Of a stretch of 64,000 nt of DNA, positions 16,936-26,361 are shown one piece after another; the first letter of the stretch is position 1; the number at the start of each line of letters is the position of its first letter. This DNA is from DATKYQ01 sp035528415. Lineage in GTDB: Bacteria; Myxococcota; B64-G9. The stretch spans positions 91,017-155,016 of the forward strand of contig DATKYQ010000080.1 in the NCBI GenBank assembly GCA_035528415.1. Direction: 5' to 3'. Position numbers and translations under genes: made by a program. The notes beneath the pieces were generated by a model. The model made no database searches. It was given only the letters and a program-made list of their open reading frames with translations, and was not told the DNA's origin.

Positions 16936-17403
16936 ATGGATGCTTATCAGCGATACGGCCCCGCTTTGCTACGCAAGTGCCAGCGGATGCTCCAGAGCCG
17001 GGAGGATGCGGAGGACATCGTGCAGGGACTCTTTGTGGACATGCTGAATAAGGGCAAGACCGACCTCGACCTGCCCTACCTTTACAGGGCGGTGACCAAT
17101 CGCTGCATCAATCACCTGCGCTACGGCGATAACCGGCGCCGCCTGCTCGAGCGTCACGATGTCATGCTGCGCGGCCCGGTTCGCACGCGCTGCGACGATC
17201 GGGTCATCGGGCTGGATCTGCTTGTCAAGCTGTCCGAGGCGCTCGACCGCAAGTCGCTGGAGGTGCTGGTGCTGCACTACTTCGACGATATGACCCAGGA
17301 AGAGATTGCCTCACTACTGGGCACGAGTCGCAAGACGGTGGGCAAGCGTCTCGGCAAGGCCAGACAGCAAGTGAAAATGCTGGCCGCGGGAGGTGACAGA
17401 TGA
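16936..17403 (+). CDS. Sigma-70 family RNA polymerase sigma factor (ECF-like)
   Basis: A 155-residue sigma factor of the ECF type with only regions 2 and 4. Region 2 is YGPALLRKCQRMLQSREDAEDIVQGLFVDM. Region 4 is LEVLVLHYFDDMTQEEIASLLGTSRKTVGKRLGKAR, a helix-turn-helix that reads -35 elements. It would direct RNA polymerase to a small regulon, perhaps including this cluster. The gene start lies 4 bp after the Cys-rich gene, and its stop overlaps the start of the next gene (ATGA), which encodes its likely anti-sigma factor. Confidence 0.9.
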   Translation: MDAYQRYGPALLRKCQRMLQSREDAEDIVQGLFVDMLNKGKTDLDLPYLYRAVTNRCINHLRYGDNRRRLLERHDVMLRGPVRTRCDDRVIGLDLLVKLSEALDRKSLEVLVLHYFDDMTQEEIASLLGTSRKTVGKRLGKARQQVKMLAAGGDR

Positions 17404-18104
17404 GCGCGGTATGCCAGGGAAATGCACCCAGCTGGCTCACTCTCGAACTCTACCAGTTGGGAGAGCTTCCGGGTTCGCGCAGGGCCGAGGTCGAAGAACA
17501 CCTGGAAGACTGCCCTACTTGCCGTGACTGCCTGGAGAAAATCCGCGCGGATGAAAACACGGCGCTTGCTCCCCTGAGCCCGGCAATGCTTCAAAACACG
17601 CGACCGGCGCGGCCGCGTCAGACATGGGTCATCGCCGCGACCACGGCCGCCTGCGCCGCGCTGCTGGTTGTCTTCTTGCTGCCAAGAGGCCCGCACAAGG
17701 GCCGGCCGGTCCTCGCGCCCGCGCCTGCCCGCATAGCCTACAAGGGTGGCGAACTGTCCATGGCGTTGGTGCGCGAACGCGCAGGCGCCACCCTGAACGA
17801 CCCCGAAACATTTATGCCCTCAGATCGCTTCATGGTTCTGGTGACTTGCCCGCCGGGCGAAGAGCTTTTCTGGGATCTGGTCGTTTTCCAGAACGGCCAA
17901 CCTTCGTTCCCGCTGGATCCCAAAGGAGTGCTAGCCTGCGGCAATCGCCTGCCCTTGCCGGGCGCCTTCCGCCTGACAGGCAGCATACCTGCCGCTGTCT
18001 GTCTGCTGACCGCGCCTCAGGCCGTAAAGCGCGCAGATATAGCGGCGAATCCAGAAAAGCTTCCGAGAAACACGATCTGCCTCGCGCTCAAACCGGTTTT
18101 CTGA
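17400..18104 (+). CDS. Membrane anti-sigma factor with zinc-binding (ZAS) motif
   Basis: A 234-residue protein with the anti-sigma zinc motif H34-x3-C38-x2-C41 in EEHLEDCPTC. A single transmembrane segment (about 75-95, VIAATTAACAALLVVFLLP) and a periplasmic C-terminal domain follow. It would hold the preceding sigma factor at the membrane until a signal changes the periplasmic domain. A 4-bp ATGA overlap with the sigma gene couples their synthesis. The periplasmic domain (100-234) has no family I recognise. Since a caspase-like protease lies in the same cluster, regulated proteolysis of this domain is conceivable but not shown. Confidence 0.82.
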   Translation: MSAVCQGNAPSWLTLELYQLGELPGSRRAEVEEHLEDCPTCRDCLEKIRADENTALAPLSPAMLQNTRPARPRQTWVIAATTAACAALLVVFLLPRGPHKGRPVLAPAPARIAYKGGELSMALVRERAGATLNDPETFMPSDRFMVLVTCPPGEELFWDLVVFQNGQPSFPLDPKGVLACGNRLPLPGAFRLTGSIPAAVCLLTAPQAVKRADIAANPEKLPRNTICLALKPVF

Positions 18105-18146
18105 CGAGTGTAACGCTGTTAGAAATTCGAAAAGGAAGGCACTCTC

Positions 18147-18974
18147 TCAAGAGCTGGTTTCTTCAGAAACGGATGTTGGCTGACCGGTAGTCTCTGTCTT
18201 TACCTTCCAGGGGCGTGCTTCGCCCCGGCGCATGATGCGCACAAGGGCCCAAGCCGCGCCTATGAACATGGCTATGCATAACCACTGGGCGGCGGTCATG
18301 TCCAGGTAGCGCAGGTCGACGTTACCGTAGTGGTGCGAGCGCAGGAAGTCGAAGAAGAATCGCACCGGGGCGTAGAAGAGCGGAACCAGGGCCAGGAAAA
18401 ATCCGTCGGGCCGCGGCTTGCGGCCCAGCCAGCGGGTCACCGGGTAGAGTACCACGAGGGTGAAGAGGAACTCGTAAAAGCCCAGGTCATGGCGCGATCC
18501 GCCGGGGTATTTCACGGCCAGGAAAAAATCAGTGTGTATCCCGGGATGGTCATGGGCCAGGCTGCAGCCCAGCCGTCCGAAGATCCAGGCCAGCACGATG
18601 CCCCAGACGAATACGTCGGCGTAGGCCAGAAACGGGATCTTGCGCTTGTGGGTGTAGATTAGTGCCGTGATCAGCGCACCCAAGAACCCGCCCATGGACG
18701 AGATCGGCGCCCAGATGAAGAAGATCTCCCAGGGCTTTTCTGCCAGCCGCTCGGGAAAGTAGAAGACCATCGAAACCACATGAGCCATGCTGAAAGCGCC
18801 CAGGATGATCCAGATGGCCATTGTGTGGGCCTCTTCGGGATCGAGACCCACCCGGGCTGCCCGTCGCTTGGTCGAGAAGAACCCGAGCAAGATGGCGCAG
18901 GCCACGCATACCCCGAAGGGGTCGATGACCACGAACCCGAGGTCCAGTGTCGGAATGTGTATGTAAGGAATCAT
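18147..18974 (-). CDS. Lgt-family membrane protein with altered catalytic residues
   Basis: A 275-residue protein with about seven transmembrane helices and the overall layout of prolipoprotein diacylglyceryl transferase. The key signatures are changed. The HGG motif reads SSMGG (Met94 in place of His). The GRxGNFxNxE motif reads GRLGCSLAHD (Arg134 kept, Cys137 for Asn, Asp142 for Glu). An FFDFLR segment matches the family C-terminal region. Lgt attaches diacylglycerol to lipobox Cys, the first step of lipoprotein making. This homologue may do related chemistry or have lost it. The start at 18974 (MIPYIHIP) is 11 bp after the thioredoxin stop, so both are co-transcribed. Confidence 0.65.
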   Translation of the reverse strand: MIPYIHIPTLDLGFVVIDPFGVCVACAILLGFFSTKRRAARVGLDPEEAHTMAIWIILGAFSMAHVVSMVFYFPERLAEKPWEIFFIWAPISSMGGFLGALITALIYTHKRKIPFLAYADVFVWGIVLAWIFGRLGCSLAHDHPGIHTDFFLAVKYPGGSRHDLGFYEFLFTLVVLYPVTRWLGRKPRPDGFFLALVPLFYAPVRFFFDFLRSHHYGNVDLRYLDMTAAQWLCIAMFIGAAWALVRIMRRGEARPWKVKTETTGQPTSVSEETSS

Positions 18975-18984
18975 CGCCGTCGGA

Positions 18985-19365
18985 TCAGTTTTTAGTGGCC
19001 TTCTCGGACTCTTCCTCGGCGACTTTCTTACGCGCCTCGTCCATGTCGAGTTCGCGGGTTTTCTGGATGATCTCCTCCAACGCGGCCTCTGGCAGGGCGC
19101 CTGCCTGCTGTAAGACCATGATCTGATCCCTGAACACGGCCAGGGTGGGAATCGAGCGAATGCCGAACATGGCCGCCACCTCTTGCTGGGCCTCGGTGTC
19201 GCAACTGGCGAAGGCGATGTCGGTGTGTTTTTCGGACACTTTCTCGAAGACTGGCCCGAACATCTTGCACGGGCCACACCACTCGGCCCAGAAGTCGATC
19301 AGCAGTATGGAGTTGTTCTTGATTGTCTCGTCCAGGTTTTCCTTGGATAAATCGATATGCGCCAT
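18985..19365 (-). CDS. Thioredoxin-like protein
   Basis: A 126-residue protein with the classic thioredoxin fold: LLIDFWAEWCGPCKMFGP (the redox pair in WCGPC) and a cis-Pro in RSIPTLAVF. It has no signal peptide, so it acts in the cytosol as a disulphide reductase. A Lys/Glu-rich tail (about 100-126) extends beyond a standard thioredoxin of about 105 residues. The start at 19365 has GGAGG five bases upstream. It precedes the Lgt-like gene by 10 bp. Confidence 0.92.
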   Translation of the reverse strand: MAHIDLSKENLDETIKNNSILLIDFWAEWCGPCKMFGPVFEKVSEKHTDIAFASCDTEAQQEVAAMFGIRSIPTLAVFRDQIMVLQQAGALPEAALEEIIQKTRELDMDEARKKVAEEESEKATKN

Positions 19366-19490
19366 GGGATCCTCCGGCTGGTGTTGGATCCGACGCACCC
19401 GATGCCAGACCCGGTTCACAATCAATGGCCTAATATATCCACATCCGGGCCCGAGGCAAATAACCGAACGTCTTTTGCTGTAACCTGCGA

Positions 19491-22400
19491 TTATTTCGCG
19501 GGCTTGATCGTCATGCTGGTCCCGGACGAGTAGGCGCTGAACTCGGGGGCGTACATGGGTTGCACCGTGGCCGGGCCAATCCTGAAGTTGCCGGCAATGG
19601 CCGCCCGCATGCGGTAGCTGAAGGGATACTCGCCCTGAGGCAGGTTTTCGAAGAAGAAGTTCATGCCGCTGTCGCGCACCTCTTCATACCAGTAGATGCC
19701 CAGTGCCCAGCGGTGCCTGCTGGTAGTGCTGGCAGGCTCGCAGCCGGCCGGGCGAGGGTCGCGCAGGTGGACGTACTGTACCGGGTGCTTGGCAGTCAGA
19801 GAGAGATGCACCTCGATCTCATCACCCGGCTCCAGCCGGGCGCCCTCGGCCAGCGGCCGCAGGACAGCCTCGCGGCCTGATTTCTCCCGCTTGAAGTATT
19901 TGCGGGTGACCTTCAGGAAATCGCCGCTTGCCTCGACCGGAAGTTTCTCGGTCGAAAAATGCCAGGTGGCGGAGGCGAACATGTAACCGGGAGTGTGTTT
20001 TTCGACCGTGATTGTTGAAGTCTTTGCGGGATCCATCTCTGGGCCGGGAATGACGATCTGGTTCTTCTTGCCGGTGTACTCGTCGGGCTCGAAGACGAAG
20101 GACTTGCTCAAATCTCCGATGGTCACGGTCGCCGCCTCGCGCACGCCTAGCTGGTTTGTTTGCTTCAAGTATTTGGCCAGCGAGTAGATCACCTCGGCCG
20201 TGGCCCGGGTGGATTTCCAGTGGTTGAGCTTCTTGTTCAGAAACAGCCACAGCACCAGCCCGTCGAGCTTGTCGTTCTTGGGCATCAACTCGAGCAGTGT
20301 GCGCACGGCGAAGGCGTGCGTCTCGATGGTGTCGTTGTACCACAACCATGCCCGCTCCTCGGGCGCCCAGAAGGTGCCCATGTCCTTTTCCGTCTTGGCC
20401 GAATCCATGACACTTTCCCAGACGAGGCGGGCCTGCTTGTCGCGCTCCATGCGGTGCAGCGTCAGAGCCAAGTAGCCCTTGAGGTAGGGAGAATGCTCGC
20501 GCCAGTGCCGGAATGAAAAATCAAGCATGCGCCGGCGGTCGGCGTCCGAGAAGACCGAGTTGGTCCAGCTCACGTCCGGGTAGTTCGAAAGCACGTAGTT
20601 CAGGAAGGTGATGAACTCCCAGCAGCTGTTATGGGCCATGCACTCCTCGACAATATGATCCACATAGTGTCGCTTCATGTAAGACCAGGCGCGCTGGACC
20701 ATGTCCTTGGGAACATCCACGCCGAACTCGAGTGCCTTGGAGAAACCGTACAGTATGTAGAGCGTCATGTAGGGCGAGGGCGGCCCGCCCGGGAACCAGG
20801 GGAAGGCGCCGATAGAGGTCTGGGCTTTTTTCAACTTGGCCAGCGAGGCGTCGCGCTGAGCGCGGGTTATCCTCGGATCGAGCACGTTGATTAGCGGATG
20901 CTCGCTCTTGCGCCCGCCCTGGGCCTCTTGCAGCCAGGGAGTTTCCTCCAAGGCCATCTTGCGGTTGGGATCGTCCGCGTCCCAACGCTCATAGCGAGTC
21001 TTGCGCGCGGCGAATTTCTTGGCCATGCGCTCGATGGCCGGGTAGTCCTTGTACATCGCGGCCAGGATGCCGGTCGAGATGAAGCGGTTCAGGGTCTGCT
21101 CGGTGCACTCGTAGGGATAGTTGACCAGGTAAGGCAGTGCCGAGAGAACCGAGTAGAAGAGCTGCGCGTCGAGGGTGACCACCATCTGCTCGTCGATGCG
21201 CGTCGGGTCGTCGTTCTTGGCCAGATCATCGAACTTCATCACCCGGCGCGCGTCGCCCTTGAGACTCACAAAGCGCGACTGGGCCAGGTGAACCCGCGAG
21301 GGAAGGATGGGAAGCGGCCGCAACTCTCCGTCCGAAAACGCCCCTGACCTGGCCGCGACCTTGAAGGCCACCATCCCGACCCGGGGCGGGGTCTTGACGG
21401 CGAAAGTCAGGTTGGTCCCTGAGCCGGCCTTGACCGAGAATGTTTTCTCAACGTCGTCCGGGGCGAGCCCGAAGTCCTTGAGCAGGCTTTTCTTGCTGTC
21501 TGCATCGACAATGTCGAAAGTCAGCGTGCCCTGCATCGGTTTGTCGGAGGCGTTGTTGACCACAACCTTGAGCTGCGCCAAGTCGCCCTCGCGCAGGAAG
21601 CGCGGCAGGTAGGGGCGCACCATCAGATCTTTTACGCTGCGAGCCTCTTTCTTCAACGAGCCGGAAGACAAGTCGCGGGTGATTGCGTGCACCCAGACGT
21701 TCCACGAGGTGACCGAGTCGGGCACCAGGTACTCGAAGGTGACCGAGCCATCCGGACCGGTGAGCAACTGCGGCAGGAAGAATGCCGTCTCCGAGAAGTT
21801 GCTGCGCAACGCGACCGGCGCGGCCGGCTTGCCCTCGCCGCCGGTGGCCTTTTCGCCAACCTTGTCTGCCGAGCGATCCTCGTCGTCCGCGACGGCCGTT
21901 TCCTCACTGGCCGGGGCTTCAGCCAGCGCGTCTTTTGCGACATCTTCCTTCTTCTTGGATTCCATGGGTGCCGCCATGGGAGCATCGGCGGCGAGCGACC
22001 GCCGCAGCCTGCCGCGGTGCCCGCCCCGGGCTCCCGGTCCGCCTATTCCGTAGCCCGAGTAGAAGTAGAGACTGTCGGCTTGCAGGGTCGGATAGCCGGG
22101 CGGGGGGTTGAAGCCGTCGCAGCGCACCCATGAATTGCGCGCCTGGCCAAGACTCGTGCGCACGGAAGCGGTCCCGGTGCGCCAGGGGAAAAGCGCAAGT
22201 GGCACGGGGGGGTTGTGGGGCGCGAAGGAATCCAGGCTGCGATCGTACATATAGGCCAGCACCTCGGCGGCGGCCACCGCGGTGTCCTTGCCGGCCGGGC
22301 CGGTTACCTTGACGCTCCACTTCTCCCGCGTGCCCGGGGTGAGCTTGTCGCGAAAAGTGCCGAACTCGATCTTCAGCTCCTTGTTGTCCCAGGGGACGAA

Positions 22401-25400
22401 GACACTGCGCTCGAAACGCATCAACTGGTGATCATTCAGCACCCACAGAGTCAAGCCGAAACCGCCGCGATCCTTTTCGGTTATCGGGATTTCGATCAGG
22501 CCGGCATCCTTGCCTGCTTCGATCTGCCGGCGCTCGAATCGTTTGCCGTCGCGGTAGAGATCGAGGATCAGCAGCTGGTCGGATAGTCCCGACTGCGCAA
22601 GTATGCGGGCGGTCTTTCCGACCTTGACCGAGTTGCGCTCTACCTCCAGCAGGGCCGGCAGGGCCAGAGGGGTTTTCTTGTCAGCTACAACGAAATCATG
22701 TGAGGTCGTGTAGCTCGCGCCGAAGGCATCGAGTGTCTCGTAGTGCAGCCGGTAGGCGCCGCCCGCGAGTGCGGGAATCTCCAGATCGGCCTTGCCCTTG
22801 GTGTCGTGGGTGAGCTTGCCGTGGGCTCTCTTGGCGCCCTCCTTCCATGTACGCAGGACGGCCTGCACTTGGTAGCCGGGGTTCCAGCGTGTGCGCTGCC
22901 TGTCGCCGCGGGTCATGAATGCCTTGTCATCGGCCACTCCGGGCGGCAACGGCAGGGGCTGATCCGCCGGTAAGAGCGCCCGGGCAGGTTGCACCAGGGA
23001 CACCAGGCGCCACGAACCCCGGCCGGGGGCCGGGTTTCCGTCGAGATTGGTTCTGGTTATAGTCCAGGCCGCAGGCCGGCCGGCCAGGAAGAAGTTTTCA
23101 TCGCTCGAAAGCGCAGCCTCGACGGCCACGAATCCCAACCGGAAGGCGCGACTGGAAGAGCGCGTCTCACCGCCTTCATCGGTCACGTCGGCGGAGACGG
23201 AGTAGCGGTAGCTGACGTCCTTGTTCTGCTTGCCGAGGCGCTCGTCGGCCTTGGGTGTGAATTCGATCTTGAACTCTCCGTCAGCGCCGAGACCTCCCGC
23301 GCCGGTGGCCACCGTCTGGGTTTGGCTGCCTCCCCCTCCACCCCAGTACCAGTACGACCACCACCAGGGATAGACGGGCGTGCGTGTCACCCGCCAGCGG
23401 ACGCCGGCATTGGTAACGGGCAGGCCGAAGTAGTAGCGGGCGTCGCCCGTGAGTGTCGCCGGCCGATTGAGCCTGAGCGGATTGGTGGGGTCCTTGAACT
23501 TGACCTCGAAGGTCGGTCGCTTGTACTCCTCGACGCGCACCATGGCGTTGCCCGACGGGCTGGCTTGAATCTGCCAGCGGCCCAGCAGCCTGCCGCCCGG
23601 AATGTCGAACTCGCCCGCGGCGCTGCCGTACGAATTGGTTGTCAGGGTTTTCGATGCCACCTTCTGATAGTTGGCGTCCATCAGAGAGAGCGTCACCGGG
23701 GCGGAGGGCACGGTTTTGAGATCGGTTCTGGATGGGCCGCCGCTGTAGGCGATCACCTTGAAGCGGATCTTCTGGTGAGGCCGGTAGATGCTGCGATCGG
23801 TGTAGATCAGACAGGCCCTGAAGGGTCGTGGATTGCTGTTGCCATAAAGATAGAGATAGCTGGGGTCGATCGCCAGCTGATCGCCTTTGCGGGCTAATAA
23901 GAAATACGAACGCGAATCGGAGCGGCGAAAATCAACGGTTCCCGCCCGCCCAGTCGTCTTGATGTCCACCGGGTGATGCTTGGTGTTCCAGTCGTGCTTG
24001 TAGAGGTAAACCTTGACGCCCGGGACCGGGCGCCCATTTTCGCCGGAGAGGACGGTCACCTCGACCTTGTTTTGCTCTTGGCGCGTGACCATTGTCAGGC
24101 CACCGATGACCATGTTGATGGCCAGGATCTGGTTGTCGTGTCGCGAGAAGTCCTCGCGCGCCGAGGCGGCCACCACGTAGAAACCGGCTTTCTCGATCGC
24201 CGGGACCACGAAGGTCTTGTGCATGCGGAAATCGGGAGTAGCGGGTAAATCACTCGACCAGGCGCGGGCGGGCTTCTGCTTGAAAAGCTTGTCGAGCTGC
24301 TGCCAGTTGAGAAAGACGTCGTAGTCCTTCGAGGCCTCGAAGTGTTTTTGCAGATCGACCTTGTAGGCGCGTAAGAAAATTTTCTCGAGATTTTTATGGG
24401 TGACCAGGATCGAGCGCTTTTGCGGGGCGTCCGCGGCCATGCCGGCAAGCTGGTAGGCGGGCGCCTCTATCGATTTGGTGATGTTCAAACAACGCCGCCC
24501 ACCGATCGAGTCGGGAAAAGCCCGTTGACCTTCGATGGCGATCTTCCTGGCACGGATCAGGCTGTCGGGGCCTTCTTCGACCCGGGTGAACTCGGCCAGG
24601 GTGGCCATACCAACAGACCACCAGGCGAGCTTGCGCACGGGCCGAAGCCGCTCCTTCAGCTTCTGCTTGATGGCCAGGCGATCATCTGCCTGGGTGAAGC
24701 TGGCGTGTAGTCTACGCAATAGTTCCAGGTGAGCTTCGAAGGCGGCTTCGGCTTCGCCGCGCGTGGCGTGAAAGCTTTCCAGATCGCCCAGTATGGCTGC
24801 GATCTTCAGAAGAGGATGCAGGGCCGGATCGCCAAGCGATACCGAAGCCGGCAGCAGCCGTGCGGATCCTAATAGTTTCTTCAGAGGCAACATCGCAATC
24901 TCGTTGGATTGCTCGGGACGCCAGCCGGTGGTATCGGCCAACAGCTGCACCCACAGGTAGCAAACCGCGTCGCGCAGGCTGCCGCGGATCTTGCGCGGGT
25001 AGTCGTTGTTGCGGATGTATTCGCCGAGGCTTTTGCCGGGCAGATCGCCGAGCTGATCACGGTGCTTGAAGACCTCGAGGTAGGCTTGTCCTGCGGCGCT
25101 GAAGATCTGCTCCATGGTCCAGGCCTTCAGGTCGACTTTTCCCTTGGCCTCGACCTTCTCGCGCTTGCGGATTTCCCAGGAATAGTTGTGGCCATAGGTG
25201 ACCAGCGATTCCGCGAAGAAAAGCTCGAGGACGCTGTGGCCCAGCAGATCCTCCGGCCAGGACTGTTCCTTCAGGAAACGTACCGCCTTCTCGTAACCGT
25301 GCAGCGCAGTACGCAACTGAACGTAACGGATTAGCGCCCGGGTCCACTCCTGGCTGTCTTTTTGCTCAGCGGCCTTGGCGATCATCTTCACGACCAGCTT

Positions 25401-25658
25401 CGAGGCGGCTTCGTACTTCTGCTCATTAGTCAGTTTGTCGAACTCTTTCCAGCCGTCGTCGAACTTGCCCGACCACTCGACCAGCGGCAAGGGCGCGTCG
25501 ACCTTGGCGTCCTGTGGCGGAGCTGCTTCTGCGACCGGTCCGCCCCCGCCCCCGGTCTCCATCTCCCCTGGCCCCTCGCGCCCCGGCGGGCAGCCGCCAA
25601 GAGCAACACAGACGCAAAGCAGTAACGATCCCAAAATCCACGGTCGTATCAAACGCAT
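19491..25658 (-). CDS. Bacterial alpha-2-macroglobulin lipoprotein
   Basis: A 2055-residue lipoprotein. The signal peptide ends at a good lipobox, LGGC (Cys23), so it is anchored to a membrane. Macroglobulin-type beta domains are seen, for example QNKVEVTVLSGENGRPVPGVKVYLY, a cluster around IYTDRSIYRPHQKIRFKV, and the A2M core LTGPDGSVTFEYLVPDSVTSWNVWV. The thioester motif CTEQ is present at C1518-Q1521, so it can covalently trap an attacking protease. A long alpha-solenoid like the thioester domain follows. The usual partner, PBP1c, is not adjacent. The N-terminal ~450 residues are helical and TPR-like and lengthen it beyond typical bacterial A2Ms (about 1500-1900). A strong AAGGGAGG site sets the start. 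Confidence 0.9.
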   Translation of the reverse strand: MRLIRPWILGSLLLCVCVALGGCPPGREGPGEMETGGGGGPVAEAAPPQDAKVDAPLPLVEWSGKFDDGWKEFDKLTNEQKYEAASKLVVKMIAKAAEQKDSQEWTRALIRYVQLRTALHGYEKAVRFLKEQSWPEDLLGHSVLELFFAESLVTYGHNYSWEIRKREKVEAKGKVDLKAWTMEQIFSAAGQAYLEVFKHRDQLGDLPGKSLGEYIRNNDYPRKIRGSLRDAVCYLWVQLLADTTGWRPEQSNEIAMLPLKKLLGSARLLPASVSLGDPALHPLLKIAAILGDLESFHATRGEAEAAFEAHLELLRRLHASFTQADDRLAIKQKLKERLRPVRKLAWWSVGMATLAEFTRVEEGPDSLIRARKIAIEGQRAFPDSIGGRRCLNITKSIEAPAYQLAGMAADAPQKRSILVTHKNLEKIFLRAYKVDLQKHFEASKDYDVFLNWQQLDKLFKQKPARAWSSDLPATPDFRMHKTFVVPAIEKAGFYVVAASAREDFSRHDNQILAINMVIGGLTMVTRQEQNKVEVTVLSGENGRPVPGVKVYLYKHDWNTKHHPVDIKTTGRAGTVDFRRSDSRSYFLLARKGDQLAIDPSYLYLYGNSNPRPFRACLIYTDRSIYRPHQKIRFKVIAYSGGPSRTDLKTVPSAPVTLSLMDANYQKVASKTLTTNSYGSAAGEFDIPGGRLLGRWQIQASPSGNAMVRVEEYKRPTFEVKFKDPTNPLRLNRPATLTGDARYYFGLPVTNAGVRWRVTRTPVYPWWWSYWYWGGGGGSQTQTVATGAGGLGADGEFKIEFTPKADERLGKQNKDVSYRYSVSADVTDEGGETRSSSRAFRLGFVAVEAALSSDENFFLAGRPAAWTITRTNLDGNPAPGRGSWRLVSLVQPARALLPADQPLPLPPGVADDKAFMTRGDRQRTRWNPGYQVQAVLRTWKEGAKRAHGKLTHDTKGKADLEIPALAGGAYRLHYETLDAFGASYTTSHDFVVADKKTPLALPALLEVERNSVKVGKTARILAQSGLSDQLLILDLYRDGKRFERRQIEAGKDAGLIEIPITEKDRGGFGLTLWVLNDHQLMRFERSVFVPWDNKELKIEFGTFRDKLTPGTREKWSVKVTGPAGKDTAVAAAEVLAYMYDRSLDSFAPHNPPVPLALFPWRTGTASVRTSLGQARNSWVRCDGFNPPPGYPTLQADSLYFYSGYGIGGPGARGGHRGRLRRSLAADAPMAAPMESKKKEDVAKDALAEAPASEETAVADDEDRSADKVGEKATGGEGKPAAPVALRSNFSETAFFLPQLLTGPDGSVTFEYLVPDSVTSWNVWVHAITRDLSSGSLKKEARSVKDLMVRPYLPRFLREGDLAQLKVVVNNASDKPMQGTLTFDIVDADSKKSLLKDFGLAPDDVEKTFSVKAGSGTNLTFAVKTPPRVGMVAFKVAARSGAFSDGELRPLPILPSRVHLAQSRFVSLKGDARRVMKFDDLAKNDDPTRIDEQMVVTLDAQLFYSVLSALPYLVNYPYECTEQTLNRFISTGILAAMYKDYPAIERMAKKFAARKTRYERWDADDPNRKMALEETPWLQEAQGGRKSEHPLINVLDPRITRAQRDASLAKLKKAQTSIGAFPWFPGGPPSPYMTLYILYGFSKALEFGVDVPKDMVQRAWSYMKRHYVDHIVEECMAHNSCWEFITFLNYVLSNYPDVSWTNSVFSDADRRRMLDFSFRHWREHSPYLKGYLALTLHRMERDKQARLVWESVMDSAKTEKDMGTFWAPEERAWLWYNDTIETHAFAVRTLLELMPKNDKLDGLVLWLFLNKKLNHWKSTRATAEVIYSLAKYLKQTNQLGVREAATVTIGDLSKSFVFEPDEYTGKKNQIVIPGPEMDPAKTSTITVEKHTPGYMFASATWHFSTEKLPVEASGDFLKVTRKYFKREKSGREAVLRPLAEGARLEPGDEIEVHLSLTAKHPVQYVHLRDPRPAGCEPASTTSRHRWALGIYWYEEVRDSGMNFFFENLPQGEYPFSYRMRAAIAGNFRIGPATVQPMYAPEFSAYSSGTSMTIKPAK

Positions 25659-25791
25659 GATTTTCCTCCCTTGTTCAGCTACGGATTGCTATTGAACGGA
25701 TGATTGTCTTGCTCACACAAGGCAATACGATCCATATCGCCTGAGGATCTTTTTCACAAGCAACTGAATCATCACGCACGTAACGGATGGG

Positions 25792-26361
25792 CTACTCGGC
25801 GGCTCCTCCGCCCGTTGGCCTGCCCGGGTAGAGCCTCCGGGCGCATTCCGGGCAAAGGCCGTGGCTGAAGTCCGCCTTGGTTCGTTGCTTGATGTAGGAT
25901 TCGATCTGCTCCCAATAGCCCTTGTCGTCCCTGATCTTCTTGCACGCGGCGCAGATCGGTAGCAACCCGCTGAGCTCCTTGACCTGGCCCATGGCCTCTT
26001 GGAGCTTGTTGACCAGCTGCTTCTCGGTTTGCAGCAACGCCCTCATCCGGGACACGATGTATACCAGAACGACGAAGGAGAGAAACCGGATACAGGCGTT
26101 CCAGACGACGTACCACGACGATGCATAGATATACCCCCAGACGTGGTCTGCCATGTACCACACGACCGCAGCCACTACAGACGTAATAATCCCCTGCCAG
26201 CGCCCGCACAACCAGGACGCGTAGGTGATGGGAATGAAATAGAATACGAAGAATCCCAGATCGTGTCCGGTGAAATGGTCAACCAGGCCGATGCCCAGCA
26301 CCATGAGAATGCTGAACGCGAACGCGAACGTGACGACGTCCTTGGTGCGGACGGCTAGCAC
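25792..26361 (-). CDS. Membrane protein with C-terminal zinc-ribbon-like motif
   Basis: A 189-residue protein. The GTG start at 26361 follows GGAGGTG by 8 bases; a longer frame starts at 26436. Four or so transmembrane helices (about 5-110, starting DVVTFAFAFSILMVLGIGLVD) lead to a short coiled stretch (KQLVNKLQEAMGQVKEL) and the motif LPICAACKKIRDDKGYW...HGLCPEC, with two Cys pairs that could hold zinc. The same motif ends many bacterial sensor proteins just before output domains. Here no kinase or cyclase follows, so this looks like the sensory front half alone. Function not known. Confidence 0.7.
   Translation of the reverse strand: MLAVRTKDVVTFAFAFSILMVLGIGLVDHFTGHDLGFFVFYFIPITYASWLCGRWQGIITSVVAAVVWYMADHVWGYIYASSWYVVWNACIRFLSFVVLVYIVSRMRALLQTEKQLVNKLQEAMGQVKELSGLLPICAACKKIRDDKGYWEQIESYIKQRTKADFSHGLCPECARRLYPGRPTGGGAAE

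Noticed and set aside
15861..16937. A 358-residue open frame opposite the Cys-rich gene
   Set aside because: Shadow composition; the sense gene sits in a close-packed operon with a signal peptide.
22989..23897. A 302-residue open frame opposite the A2M gene
   Set aside because: It is one of several long antisense frames caused by GC-rich codon use; it has no family motif and the sense gene has clear domains.
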